DNA of 44,101 bases from Chloroflexota bacterium (GCA_026390015.1 JAPLGS010000159.1:1-44101); one strand, 5' to 3'. Numbered from the stretch's first letter, positions 32,858 through 40,670 are shown. The notes: a model not told the origin generated them from the sequence alone. A program made the numbers and translations.

Positions 32858-32879
32858 GTATGGATAATATTGACCATAC
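32858..32879. promoter_or_regulatory. Inverted repeat GTATGG-N10-CCATAC
   Basis: Half-sites at 32858-32863 and 32874-32879, centred one helical turn and a half apart, between the response-regulator stop and the ATPase operon. A candidate binding site for one of the two NarL-type regulators encoded next door. Confidence 0.4.
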
Positions 32880-32896
32880 CGAAATTCACAGGCCTC

Positions 32897-33550
32897 CTAA
32901 TTTGCAGGAGAAGCCATCCCTTCACGCAAGGCATACAAAGCGGCTTGCGTTCGGTTGGTAACATGAAGCTTGTTCAAAACACTGCTGACGTATTTTGCGA
33001 TCGTTCGTTCATGCACAACTAGATTCATTGCGATCTCCTGATTACTCAAGCCTTGTGCGATCAAACGCAAGGTTTCCATTTCGCGTGGAGTTAAATGCTC
33101 GCTGAACTGATTTTCGCTGATCGCCGGGTTATTAAAATCATGAATCACCTTGATGGCTACAGATGGATGAAGCGACGCCTGGCCCCGTGCCACATCGCGG
33201 ACAGCCTGCAGGAGCTCTGCGCGCGGAGTATCTTTTAACATGTAACCCAGCGCTCCGGTTTTAATGGCTTGATAAACCCGATTACTTTCTGCGAAACTGG
33301 AAAGCACAAGGATGCGAAAATTAGGCGAGATTTCCATTAGCTTGGGAATGGTTGTCAGCCCATCTTGATGCGGCATAACCATGTCGAGAAGGATCACGTC
33401 GGGTTTCATTTTTCGGGCTATCTGCACAGCTTGAATACCATCTTCAGCTTCACCCACAACTTCCATGTCTGGTTGGAGCGATAGGATGGCGACCATTCCT
33501 TCGCGGACAACATTTTGATCATCAACAACGAGAATACGGATTTTATTCAT
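32897..33550 (-). CDS. NarL/LuxR-type response regulator, second copy
   Basis: 217 residues. The receiver domain (1-125) has Asp10-Asp11, phospho-acceptor Asp56 (ILLDMVMP), and a Lys in MLKDT. The C-terminal LuxR-type HTH (about 150-212) has LTPREMETLRLIAQGLSNQE and RTIAKYVSSVLNKLHV. It is a close paralogue of the regulator at 34279 but has no kinase of its own beside it. It follows the MraZ-like gene by 36 bases and lies directly upstream of the ATPase operon, which it may control. Confidence 0.93.
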   Translation of the reverse strand: MNKIRILVVDDQNVVREGMVAILSLQPDMEVVGEAEDGIQAVQIARKMKPDVILLDMVMPHQDGLTTIPKLMEISPNFRILVLSSFAESNRVYQAIKTGALGYMLKDTPRAELLQAVRDVARGQASLHPSVAIKVIHDFNNPAISENQFSEHLTPREMETLRLIAQGLSNQEIAMNLVVHERTIAKYVSSVLNKLHVTNRTQAALYALREGMASPAN

Positions 33551-33586
33551 GACTGTACCCTTTTTTACTGGATGTATTTTGCCTTC

Positions 33587-34024
33587 TCAACGAGTAGCAA
33601 TGGTGAACGTGGAAAACCTTTGTGCATTGGCTTGCGCGTCATTAATTTCTGATTGTTGTTGACGCCATAGCTCTGGTGACCAAACTTCCAAATATTCCCC
33701 CTGCCCGACGATGACAAATTCGCTCTCCAGGTTTGCATATTCCATGAGATTTACAGGCAGGGCTATGGCGCCTTTTCGATCTACTTCTACAAAACTGGCT
33801 TTGCCAAGGAACATTCGTGAAAATAAACGGACAAGCGGATCTGCAATATTGAGTGAGGTGACGCGCCGGTAAATTTCATGAAATGAGTCTTCCCCAAGAA
33901 TAAGCAAATTTTGATCAAACCCTTGTGTTAGATAAACTCTGCCCGAAATTAATCTTCTCCAATTGGAAGGTATGGAAATTTGGTTTGAGCGCTTCAACTG
34001 GCTGAAGTAATGACCAAGGAACAA
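33587..34024 (-). CDS. Divergent MraZ-like transcription factor
   Basis: 145 residues with the two-repeat SpoVT/AbrB-type fold of MraZ: FLGHYFSQLKRSNQISIPSNWRRL at the start, YLTQGFDQNLLILG, and the second unit VEVDRKGAIALPVNLMEYANL with VIVGQGEYLEVWSPELW. The DxxxR signature that marks MraZ is altered in both halves (LKRSN and DRKGA), so DNA contacts may differ. Genuine mraZ heads the cell-division cluster; here no rsmH or fts gene is near. The start is TTG 34024 with AGGAG seven bases upstream. It forms a two-gene unit with the response regulator at 32897. Confidence 0.8.
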   Translation of the reverse strand: MFLGHYFSQLKRSNQISIPSNWRRLISGRVYLTQGFDQNLLILGEDSFHEIYRRVTSLNIADPLVRLFSRMFLGKASFVEVDRKGAIALPVNLMEYANLESEFVIVGQGEYLEVWSPELWRQQQSEINDAQANAQRFSTFTIATR

Positions 34025-34226
34025 TTTGCGTCTCCTAAAAAAATTTCGTGTTCAAGTTGTTTATGTAATTATTATATGAATCAACTCCGTTTATCGAAAT
34101 CTACAAAACTGGTGTTTCTCAAAGGAGTTTTATGGGTAATTGCGACGTACAAATGGGTGAAAATGACCATGCCAGTTAATGTATAGACTTGCGCATTTGT
34201 AATAATTTCAAAATGACAAAAAAATA

Positions 34227-34248
34227 CCCGCGCATTAAAAGGCGCGGG
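34227..34248 (-). terminator. Terminator of the kinase-regulator unit
   Basis: cccgcgc (34227-34233) pairs with gcgcggg (34242-34248). On the minus strand the stem is followed by a run of seven T. It lies 30 bases after the regulator stop at 34279. Confidence 0.85.
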
Positions 34249-34278
34249 CAGGCATTGTTAGAAAATTAATAAATGAAT

Positions 34279-34929
34279 TTATTTTTTAGGTTCTGTCAAT
34301 CCTTCATTGATCGCATATAAAGCAGCCTGAGTGCGGTTGGCCAAGTGGAGTTTGTTTAGGATGCTGCTCACATATTTTGCCACGGTTCTTTCGTGGACAA
34401 AAAGAGTGGATGCAATTTCCTGATTACTCAACCCGCGGGCAATCAACTTCAAAGTCTCGAGCTCCCTGGGCGTTAAAGGATTCGCTGTGTAAACCATTTC
34501 CGCCGGGTGGTCTATTTCGTTTATAACTTTCAAGGCGATGGATGGTTGAATGGAAGCCATCCCCTTTGCCACATCACGGATCGCTTGTAATAACTGCACA
34601 CGGGTGGCATCTTTTAGTAGAAACCCCAACGCCCCAGCTTTAATGGATTGGTAAACAAGGTCGCTTTCATCAAAGCTGGTTAAAACCAGAATGTTTGAAT
34701 CTACAGAAACATTTTTTAATTTTGGAATGGTCTCCAGTCCACTTTGTTTGGGCATGACCAGATCCAACAGAATAACATCAGGTTTCGTTTGGCGGGCGAT
34801 CTCCACGGCTTTAATTCCATTCTCGGCTTCGCCAACAACTTTCATGTCGGTCTGAAATGAGAGAATGGTAACAACCCCGTCACGAACTACACTTTCATCG
34901 TCGACTACCAGGATGCGAATTGCTTTCAT
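34279..34929 (-). CDS. NarL/LuxR-type response regulator, kinase-linked
   Basis: 216 residues. Receiver Asp10-Asp11 and Asp56 (ILLDLVMPKQSG), Thr and Lys of the active site in LVLTSF and FLLKDA. The HTH (about 150-207) includes LTPRELETLKLIARGLSNQE. It starts four bases after the histidine kinase stop, so it is the partner of that kinase. GGAAGG precedes ATG 34929. Paralogous over its full length to the regulator at 32897; a recent duplication is likely. Confidence 0.95.
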   Translation of the reverse strand: MKAIRILVVDDESVVRDGVVTILSFQTDMKVVGEAENGIKAVEIARQTKPDVILLDLVMPKQSGLETIPKLKNVSVDSNILVLTSFDESDLVYQSIKAGALGFLLKDATRVQLLQAIRDVAKGMASIQPSIALKVINEIDHPAEMVYTANPLTPRELETLKLIARGLSNQEIASTLFVHERTVAKYVSSILNKLHLANRTQAALYAINEGLTEPKK

Positions 34930-34933
34930 AATA

Positions 34934-37030
34934 TTATTTACTCTTCCTTCCGACCGTTATGGTGATCTGTGTTCCTGCGCCAGGAGCTGATATCAACTTG
35001 AACTTTCCATTTGCCAGTAATGCCCGTTCCTTCATATTGCCGAGCCCCAAGCCGCCACCGTCAATTTTTTTGATATCAAAGCCGCGACCATCATCGACTA
35101 TCTTTAGTATAACATTTTGACGAGTTTGCTTTAAGGTGATCAAAACTATTTTGGCATGGGCGTGCCTGAGAATATTATTCAGTGCTTCCTGCGCAATATA
35201 ATAGAGCGCGATTTCCCTGTCTTTTGTCAGATCGATAATTTCATCTGTCACCAGGCGGGCCTTGATGTCAGCGCGTCCTTCCACTGCGGCCAGACGGTGA
35301 TGCAGAGAGGAGACCAACCCATCTTTTAAATCAATGGGTTGCATTTCATACAGAAAGAGGCGCATTTCTTTCACGGCTTGCCTTGCATTTTCTCCGATGC
35401 GGGTTAATACCTGCAGGGGAGCGATCTCGGATCCGGCCTCCATTCCAGCTTGCGCCGCCTCTGTGAGCGCGACCAACCCGTATAGTTTTTGACTGACCGA
35501 GTCGTGCAAGTCGCGCAATAGCCGTTGACGTTCTGAGAGAGCGATCGCATATTGTCTTCTGCGATTGTTGTCAATCAGTGTGGCAATTTGATTTGAGATG
35601 GTGGTTAATCGGATGACTTCATCCTGGCTGTAGGTTATGCTTTCATTTCGTCCGAGGCACAAACAGCCGATTATGTTTTTTTCATTCTGTGTGGAAATAA
35701 TAAGTGGAATAAGCACGACGCAGTCAAAGCCCAGTTTTTTCAAGTTTTCCGGAACTTTGACCGAATCGGTGAAGTTATCAATCGTGAGCGGCTGGTTATC
35801 TTCATTGTGTGTCAGCCATTCGTAAATGGTTGCCGCAAGTGAATCTTTTTGGATCTCCTTGACATGGTCAGCTGGAAAACCAAATTGAGATTTTAATGCA
35901 AGGCTTGGCGGGCTGCCTTTATTTTCTTCGGTCAGAAATATGGCAACAGCCTGGCTTCGAAAAGAGTATACGATTTGATAACTGGATTCAGATAGAAATT
36001 CATCCAAATCCACCGAGCGACTGGCAGCGCTTGATACGGCATTCAGGAGAACAAGCAATTCATCGCGAGCCCGTTGGCGGGCGTCATTCGCCATTTTGCG
36101 TCCTGTAATATCACGCCAAAGGATCAGATGTCCAAAACTCGCATTGTTTTGATCTGTCAATTTGGAAATACGAATGTTCAAATAGCGCCAATCCTTTTTG
36201 GATTTCACACTTCGACGCATTTCAATTTCTTTATTTCCTTTGGTGGAATGTAAAATATTGGGCCAATCTGTCAAAATCTGATCAATTGATTCGCCGTATA
36301 TTTTTTTGTGAGACAGCCCGATCATTTCCTCGGCTGATGAATTTAGGTCGACAATTTTATCCTGGTGATCAACGACCATCCAGCCATCGTCCATGCCTTC
36401 CACCACAAGGTCACGAGTAATTGGGGTGGTTTCAATTATCCGACTGCTAAAGATCCCGTATGAAAATCCTGCAGTTGCCAGTGAATAAGAAAGTAGGGAA
36501 AGCGGAATTTCAGTTTCAATGTTAATTCCGAATACAGTTGATAGACGGCTTATGAATGGAAGGAGAGCGCCTATTACGATCGTTCCTGCGCGAATAAAAT
36601 GGATACGCGGCTTTCGTGCGAAGGTGTCAATTAAGAACAGGTTACTCGCGGCAAGAATGGTGAAGATGTAAAATGTGTTAATCTGTTTCACGATGCTGTT
36701 TTCCCCGCTTAAATACAGACTCCTGAATGGTTCATTCCAAATAATAATTTGAATGACGACGGGTATTAAAAAGAAAAAAAATAGCGCGAAACGATTCATC
36801 CAACGCGTGCGGCTGTTCATCCAGCTGAGACGATTTGTATAATAAAGTGAAAAGTAAAACTGGGCAGTCGCCGCAACCGCCATGCAAAAATAATTTATTG
36901 AAGTTAAGACCTGCAAGGAGAAGGGAAACACTCCCAGCTTATATAGAAGATACGATAATCCCCAGACTACTATTGTTGTCACAAGGATCGAAAGACTGGA
37001 TGTGTCTGTGGTGTTTTTGCTAAGGATCAA
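34934..37030 (-). CDS. Membrane histidine kinase (7TM-PAS-GAF-HisKA_3)
   Basis: About 698 residues. Seven or so membrane helices (about 10-220) form the sensor. A PAS domain follows (about 225-320, DDGWMVVDHQDKIVDLNSSAEEMIG), then a GAF domain (about 335-485) and the HisKA_3 dimerisation helix with phospho-acceptor His in LRDLHDSVSQKLYG, and a HATPase with ALNNILRHAHA and DDGRGFD. This is a NarX/DegS-type kinase. I start at TTG 37030 because GGAG stands five bases upstream; the longer TTG frame from 37060 translates a run of eleven A and has no site. A TATAAT at 37074-37079 is its likely promoter. Ligand unknown. Confidence 0.9.
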   Translation of the reverse strand: MILSKNTTDTSSLSILVTTIVVWGLSYLLYKLGVFPFSLQVLTSINYFCMAVAATAQFYFSLYYTNRLSWMNSRTRWMNRFALFFFFLIPVVIQIIIWNEPFRSLYLSGENSIVKQINTFYIFTILAASNLFLIDTFARKPRIHFIRAGTIVIGALLPFISRLSTVFGINIETEIPLSLLSYSLATAGFSYGIFSSRIIETTPITRDLVVEGMDDGWMVVDHQDKIVDLNSSAEEMIGLSHKKIYGESIDQILTDWPNILHSTKGNKEIEMRRSVKSKKDWRYLNIRISKLTDQNNASFGHLILWRDITGRKMANDARQRARDELLVLLNAVSSAASRSVDLDEFLSESSYQIVYSFRSQAVAIFLTEENKGSPPSLALKSQFGFPADHVKEIQKDSLAATIYEWLTHNEDNQPLTIDNFTDSVKVPENLKKLGFDCVVLIPLIISTQNEKNIIGCLCLGRNESITYSQDEVIRLTTISNQIATLIDNNRRRQYAIALSERQRLLRDLHDSVSQKLYGLVALTEAAQAGMEAGSEIAPLQVLTRIGENARQAVKEMRLFLYEMQPIDLKDGLVSSLHHRLAAVEGRADIKARLVTDEIIDLTKDREIALYYIAQEALNNILRHAHAKIVLITLKQTRQNVILKIVDDGRGFDIKKIDGGGLGLGNMKERALLANGKFKLISAPGAGTQITITVGRKSK

Positions 37031-37073
37031 CGGTACTCCTGTTTTTTTTTTTGGCGACAATTATTTTATTGCA

Positions 37074-37079
37074 ATTATA
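37074..37079 (-). promoter_or_regulatory. -10 box of the kinase operon
   Basis: TATAAT on the minus strand, about 44 bases before TTG 37030. It leaves room for a leader containing GGAG, unlike the leaderless examples. Confidence 0.45.
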
Positions 37080-37192
37080 TTATGTGAAGCGATATTTTTA
37101 CGGGATTATATGCACGAAACAGCCTGCTGCATATTTTCATTTTTGAATAAAAATAATAGGGTGGGTACGCCAACTCTTGAAGATGCTGGTTT

Positions 37193-37687
37193 TCAACGGG
37201 AAAATTCAACAACGCGATGTCGAAAAGCCCAGAAGTCTGGCGCGTAATGCGGTAAATTCGCCGCTTCTAATTTTGTAAGCCAAAACACCACGCGTATTTG
37301 TTGTTCTACAAGCAGTTCCCTGTGCATGTTGAGGGCATGAAATATTTCGAGAACGAGCGGGTCTTCCACGTTTCCGAGTTCGGAAACAAAAAAAACTATT
37401 TCCTGACGATTCGACGTATGGCAGATTGTGCTAATTACATCCGGTGACTTACTATCCGCCTTGACCCGCTCCACTTTTTTGTTCGATTTTATAATTTCAA
37501 GCTCGAGAGCGTGCTGAGCTTTGACTTGACTTAATATTGAATTATGAACGGCCAGCAGGATGCTCGGCCGTTGCCATTGAAAAGCAAGTTGTATCTCGTC
37601 TTTAAGAATATCAAGCCCATCTTTGAAGGACTTGCTATAAAAGATCTGGCTGCCTGCTGTCTGGTGTTTTTCTGATCGTTTTACCAT
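37193..37687 (-). CDS. Free copy of the N-terminal domain of the large TPR protein
   Basis: 164 residues, one domain. It matches residues 15-160 of the 909-residue TPR protein: QWQRPSILLAVHNS against EWDRPSVLLVVYNS, IRVVFWLTKLEAANLPHYAP against IRLVIWLTSNGLAELAHSAS, then DFWAFRHRVVEF against DIWECRQHVIEF. The alternating alpha/beta pattern suggests a Rossmann-like fold without Walker A. Similar domains precede TPR or NB-ARC parts in Chloroflexota and cyanobacterial STAND proteins, as I recall. It starts 17 bases after the Mrr-like gene. It may compete or dimerise with the TPR protein. Confidence 0.75.
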   Translation of the reverse strand: MVKRSEKHQTAGSQIFYSKSFKDGLDILKDEIQLAFQWQRPSILLAVHNSILSQVKAQHALELEIIKSNKKVERVKADSKSPDVISTICHTSNRQEIVFFVSELGNVEDPLVLEIFHALNMHRELLVEQQIRVVFWLTKLEAANLPHYAPDFWAFRHRVVEFSR

Positions 37688-37704
37688 TTATTCTTCTGCG
37701 GGCA

Positions 37705-38556
37705 TTATGGATCTCTTGAGAGAAAATAAATGCTTTTCAATGGTAAGAGATGACGGATTTCCTGACTCAACTGGCTGTAGTATTGTTTCCACAAATCAAA
37801 AAAGGCGCCTGTATCCAGCGCTGTTATTTTATCAAAAACACCCGATGCTATTGCGCGCATGGCTTCGTTCGTGAAGCCGCCGGTTGAGAAGATGATCCCG
37901 TAGTCGTTTGTGCCTAATGTGGAGGAAAAACTTCTAACGCCTTCCAGAGTGACCGCCTGACCTTTATGCTTCACCTGCGCTATGATCCTGCGCCCTTTTG
38001 CGCCGATCGGGTCTACAAACGCTATCACGTCAATATGCCCACGGCTTTTTTCTGGAGGGGCGATCCAGGAAGGGAAATAATCCATAGCGCGCAGGAGCTC
38101 GGCAAGCATGGCTTGAAGTTTTGTGTGATGCAGTTGCCGAAAATGTTTTTCGATCTGCGTCCACGCCGATTCCTGCGCCAGTTCCAATATCATAATACTT
38201 TCAGGAGGCGACTGTCTGAGGTCTTCATATAGACGCATGGCTTCTTTGTAGAAGTCTTGAACATTTACAAATTTTCTGCAGGCCTGATAACCATCCTCGG
38301 TAATATACCAGCGGCCTTGTTCAGTTTTTATCAGCCAACCCGCATGTACGATCGGAATCGAAGCCAGCCGCACGATCCGTTCGTAGCGCGGCAGGTTGGT
38401 GATGGAGGAATACTTAAGTTCCTCTTCGGTTAATTGAATGGATCTAGGGATGAGTGATAATACTTCTTTGGCTGACAAGCCATCAGGTTTATTCCAAAGG
38501 ATTTCAAAGACACAACGTAATAGCTCTCCCACTCTTTTTATTGTCACGTTGGACAT
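37705..38556 (-). CDS. Mrr-like restriction endonuclease
   Basis: 283 residues. The N-terminal winged helix (about 1-95, GRWYITEDGYQACRKF at its end) fits Mrr_N. The nuclease domain (about 140-265) has the Mrr form of PD-(D/E)xK: Asp176 in GHIDVIAFVDP and Gln194-x-Lys196 in IIAQVKHKG, with the following LEGVRSFSSTLGTNDYGIIFSTGGFTNEA as in Mrr. E. coli Mrr cuts methylated DNA. No cognate methyltransferase is beside it; an orphan adenine-type methyltransferase lies 3.6 kb away. The start follows AGGA; TAGGAT there could also be a -10 box. Second gene of a three-gene unit. Confidence 0.88.
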   Translation of the reverse strand: MSNVTIKRVGELLRCVFEILWNKPDGLSAKEVLSLIPRSIQLTEEELKYSSITNLPRYERIVRLASIPIVHAGWLIKTEQGRWYITEDGYQACRKFVNVQDFYKEAMRLYEDLRQSPPESIMILELAQESAWTQIEKHFRQLHHTKLQAMLAELLRAMDYFPSWIAPPEKSRGHIDVIAFVDPIGAKGRRIIAQVKHKGQAVTLEGVRSFSSTLGTNDYGIIFSTGGFTNEAMRAIASGVFDKITALDTGAFFDLWKQYYSQLSQEIRHLLPLKSIYFLSRDP

Positions 38557-38605
38557 TTGAAGAATCCTATTCGATAAAGTTTTTTGCCAGAACGACTGTT
38601 GGATA

Positions 38606-39169
38606 TCACAAAGTGTGCAACCCTTGTCGGCGGCGTGTCATTTGAATATAATTTTCGATCATTTCATCAGAGTGGGGTCGTATACCGTGGACTACCAGAA
38701 AGCCGGGTGCCCAAAAATCGTCAGATAAATTCTCTTTTGCAATGCGGCCAAAATTGGAAAGAATAAAATTTGATGTCTCAGTGCGGATAAGATGCATAAA
38801 TGTGGCGGGTGTTACCGAAGCATTCACCCGCAGGCCCCATTGAAAATAATTAAGATGCGCCGTTGAAAATTCCAACCGCCAGCCATAGGAAATGCAGATC
38901 TGTTGCAGCCACACGGTTAGGAAATCCGCCAGATCGCCTTTTATTTGATGTGATGGAAAGCGTGGAATAAGGAGGCAGGTATAACTCAGGTCATAAGAAT
39001 CAGATTGGATGGGCTCAAGTACAACATCCAGCCCCGAATCGGAAACATAATCTTCCCTGGTGTGAACCGAAGAAAATGAATCGTTTGTCTTTACTTTTTG
39101 CTGATCGAGTAAATTCAAATACCCATCATCCAAGTCATAAGGTTTTATTTTCATTGGTGTTATGCCCAT
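38606..39169 (-). CDS. Domesticated IS200/Y1-transposase-like protein lacking HUH
   Basis: 187 residues. Residues 60-185 follow the fold of IS200/IS605 TnpA: YTCLLIPRFPSHQIKGDLAD, the helix with IRTETSNFILSNF, DFWAPGFLVVHG and the C-terminal ENYIQMTRRRQG with the equivalent of the catalytic Tyr. At the HUH position (normally PDHVHLLV) it has NYFQWGL, so both metal-binding His are lost. Residues 1-55 are an unrelated acidic extension. No IS ends, no tnpB and no REP-like hairpins flank it. It is therefore a host-adopted protein, perhaps a DNA or RNA hairpin binder. It starts at ATG 39169 with TATACT seven bases upstream. Confidence 0.7.
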   Translation of the reverse strand: MGITPMKIKPYDLDDGYLNLLDQQKVKTNDSFSSVHTREDYVSDSGLDVVLEPIQSDSYDLSYTCLLIPRFPSHQIKGDLADFLTVWLQQICISYGWRLEFSTAHLNYFQWGLRVNASVTPATFMHLIRTETSNFILSNFGRIAKENLSDDFWAPGFLVVHGIRPHSDEMIENYIQMTRRRQGLHTL

Positions 39170-39176
39170 AACCGCA

Positions 39177-39182
39177 AGTATA
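39177..39182 (-). promoter_or_regulatory. -10 box seven bases before ATG 39169
   Basis: TATACT on the minus strand, no ribosome-binding site between it and the start. Promoter of the three-gene unit 39169-37193. Confidence 0.5.
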
Positions 39183-39280
39183 CCTAATTTTTATTGATGT
39201 GGGTAGCTTACCCCCGCGATCCATTTCCCAAATATACTTTCGTCGAATCGGTACTCGTTAATTATTTTTTTTACAACGAC

Positions 39281-39308
39281 AGCCCCGCACCTTATTAAGG
39301 GGCTTTTT
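39281..39308 (+). terminator. Terminator with no plus-strand gene upstream
   Basis: agcccc (39281-39286) pairs with ggggct (39299-39304), followed by TTTTTATTTT. The nearest upstream gene is on the other strand, so this may end a small RNA beginning in 39190-39250. Confidence 0.6.
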
Positions 39309-39361
39309 ATTTTACGCTTGCTATATTACCATTAATCGGTTTTTTCTTCAACACCGAAACC

Positions 39362-39387
39362 TTGCAATGAATTTGCAATGAATTTGA
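39362..39387. repeat. Tandem 11-base repeat
   Basis: ttgcaatgaat occurs twice in tandem, followed by a partial third unit. Too short to type; possibly a protein-binding site or slippage. Confidence 0.5.
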
Positions 39388-39484
39388 TATAAAACTTTAA
39401 CTGCGATTCTGTATTAAATAAGATATGCTTTGTATAAATTATTGTTGCGCCTGGTAAAAAAGAGTAAAGTTATGGTTTATTGTG

Positions 39485-39835
39485 ATGGATAAAAGAGTTG
39501 TTTTCAATGGTATTGAAATATTAACTTCTGAAGATGATCTCTTTGCGAAGAGTTTTTTTGACTTCTCAGAAGAGGTGATCGATTTGCTTGAAAAAGATCT
39601 GGATAAAAGCGATGAGAATTTTCATTTGATCATCAATACGGAATTTTTCTTAAACAAAAAACCAAAACACAACATATCTGTAAATGGTTTGAACAATCTA
39701 AAGACACGGGGGAGAGTGGTTAAAATATTACAAAAGGCGACTGGCCTATTAACCGGCCGTGTAACAGGCACAGCTATCTTGGATCTGTTGATCCAAGATA
39801 GCTGTGCCTGTTTCCTTTTCCCAACTAATTTATAA
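39485..39835 (+). CDS. Small hypothetical protein, uncertain
   Basis: 116 residues from ATG 39485. Residues 1-85 look like a plausible acidic, alpha/beta soluble protein (VVFNGIEILTSEDDLFAKSF, then FHLIINTEFFLN). The last 25 or so codons run through a 23-bp perfect hairpin and so are not conserved coding sequence; the natural stop may have been lost or the frame may be chance. No good ribosome-binding site; TATGGT lies eight bases upstream. No family recognised. It stands alone between the island and the PHP gene. Confidence 0.35.
   Translation: MDKRVVFNGIEILTSEDDLFAKSFFDFSEEVIDLLEKDLDKSDENFHLIINTEFFLNKKPKHNISVNGLNNLKTRGRVVKILQKATGLLTGRVTGTAILDLLIQDSCACFLFPTNL
39763..39815 (+). terminator. 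Very long perfect hairpin (23 bp)
   Basis: Arms 39763-39785 and 39790-39812 are exact complements (aacaggcacagctatcttgg, continuing gatc) with loop tgtt. A T-rich tract follows. Acts as a terminator, but is longer than any other in the window. Confidence 0.7.
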
Positions 39836-39888
39836 AAATATTAGGGTTAATATGGTTCGTTGGCATTCTGCTTTCAAGAACCCCTCTC

Positions 39889-40566
39889 ATGATATCTGTT
39901 GAATTTCACTGTCATACTTATGCTTCGAAAGATTCCCTAACGCGCCCTGTTGACTTGATCGCAACGGCGCGCCTTAAAGGAATTGATCACGTTATCATTA
40001 CCGATCACAACTCGATAGCGGGTGCGCGGGAGGCGAAGGAGATCGACCCTGAATTGATCATTGTCGGCGAGGAGATCATGACTACCAAAGGGGAGATCCT
40101 GGCGGCCTTCGTGACGGATGAGATTCCCCCGCGCCTAACGCCAAGTGAGACGATCAGAAGATTGAAGGAGCAAGGCGCATTTATTAGTGTGTCTCATCCA
40201 TTTGATGCGCTGCGAGCAGGCGGCTGGAAGGAAAATGACCTGCTCGAAATTTTGCCATTTGTGGATGCAATCGAAGTCTACAATTCACGCTGTCTGCTCC
40301 CGTGGTTCAACCGTCAAGCAAAAGGGTTTGCCCAAAAGCATAATATCGCAGCGACGGTTGGTTCGGATGCGCACGCGGCATTTGAGGTGGGAAGAAGCCT
40401 CGTGCAGTTGGACCAATTCTCAGGTGCAGTTGAGATGCGGAATGTGATCCGCAAAGGAAACCTACAGGTGAGATGGTCGCCGCCCTGGTTTCATCTGATA
40501 TCGCGTTACGCCTCCTTGATGAACAAAAAAAATCCAAAATTCGGAGTTGACTATCACTTTGAATAG
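39889..40566 (+). CDS. PHP-domain metal-dependent phosphoesterase
   Basis: 225 residues. All four PHP motifs are present: His7 and His9 (FHCHTYAS), Asp39-His40 (ITDHN), Glu61 (GEE), His103 (SHPFD), and Asp160-His162 (GSDAH). They coordinate a di- or trinuclear metal site. The family includes histidinol phosphatase-like enzymes, nucleoside 3',5'-bisphosphate (RNase AM/YciV) phosphatases and others; YciV-like activity is a fair guess but the extra C-terminal residues (200-225, Trp/Phe-rich) are not typical. No ribosome-binding site before ATG 39889. It stands alone and ends in a terminator at 40639. Confidence 0.88.
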   Translation: MISVEFHCHTYASKDSLTRPVDLIATARLKGIDHVIITDHNSIAGAREAKEIDPELIIVGEEIMTTKGEILAAFVTDEIPPRLTPSETIRRLKEQGAFISVSHPFDALRAGGWKENDLLEILPFVDAIEVYNSRCLLPWFNRQAKGFAQKHNIAATVGSDAHAAFEVGRSLVQLDQFSGAVEMRNVIRKGNLQVRWSPPWFHLISRYASLMNKKNPKFGVDYHFE

Positions 40567-40638
40567 TACTATACTCAACTTATCGAGGTAACGCCAACAT
40601 GCGATTATTTCACGTAATTACCCAAGCTCGTTGATTTG

Positions 40639-40670
40639 ATACACGCGGATATCTCCGCGTGTATTTTTTA
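40639..40670 (+). terminator. Terminator of the PHP gene
   Basis: atacacgcgga pairs with tccgcgtgtat (loop four bases), followed by TTTTTT. Located about 75 bases after the stop. Confidence 0.85.

Larger units (their letters stand above)
39183..39484. other. Intergenic region with hairpins and a tandem repeat
   Basis: Contains a small hairpin gggta/taccc (39201-39213), two T-runs, a plus-strand terminator (39281-39308) and an 11-base tandem repeat (39362-39387). No protein gene is seen. A small RNA ending at 39308 is possible. Confidence 0.4.

Noticed and set aside
38606-39169. Active IS200/IS605 insertion sequence
   Set aside because: Both HUH histidines are missing, no end hairpins and no tnpB; the gene has its own promoter and downstream partners.
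39763-39812. Inverted repeat as terminal repeats of an insertion sequence
   Set aside because: Arms are four bases apart with nothing between them; fits a hairpin, not a transposon.
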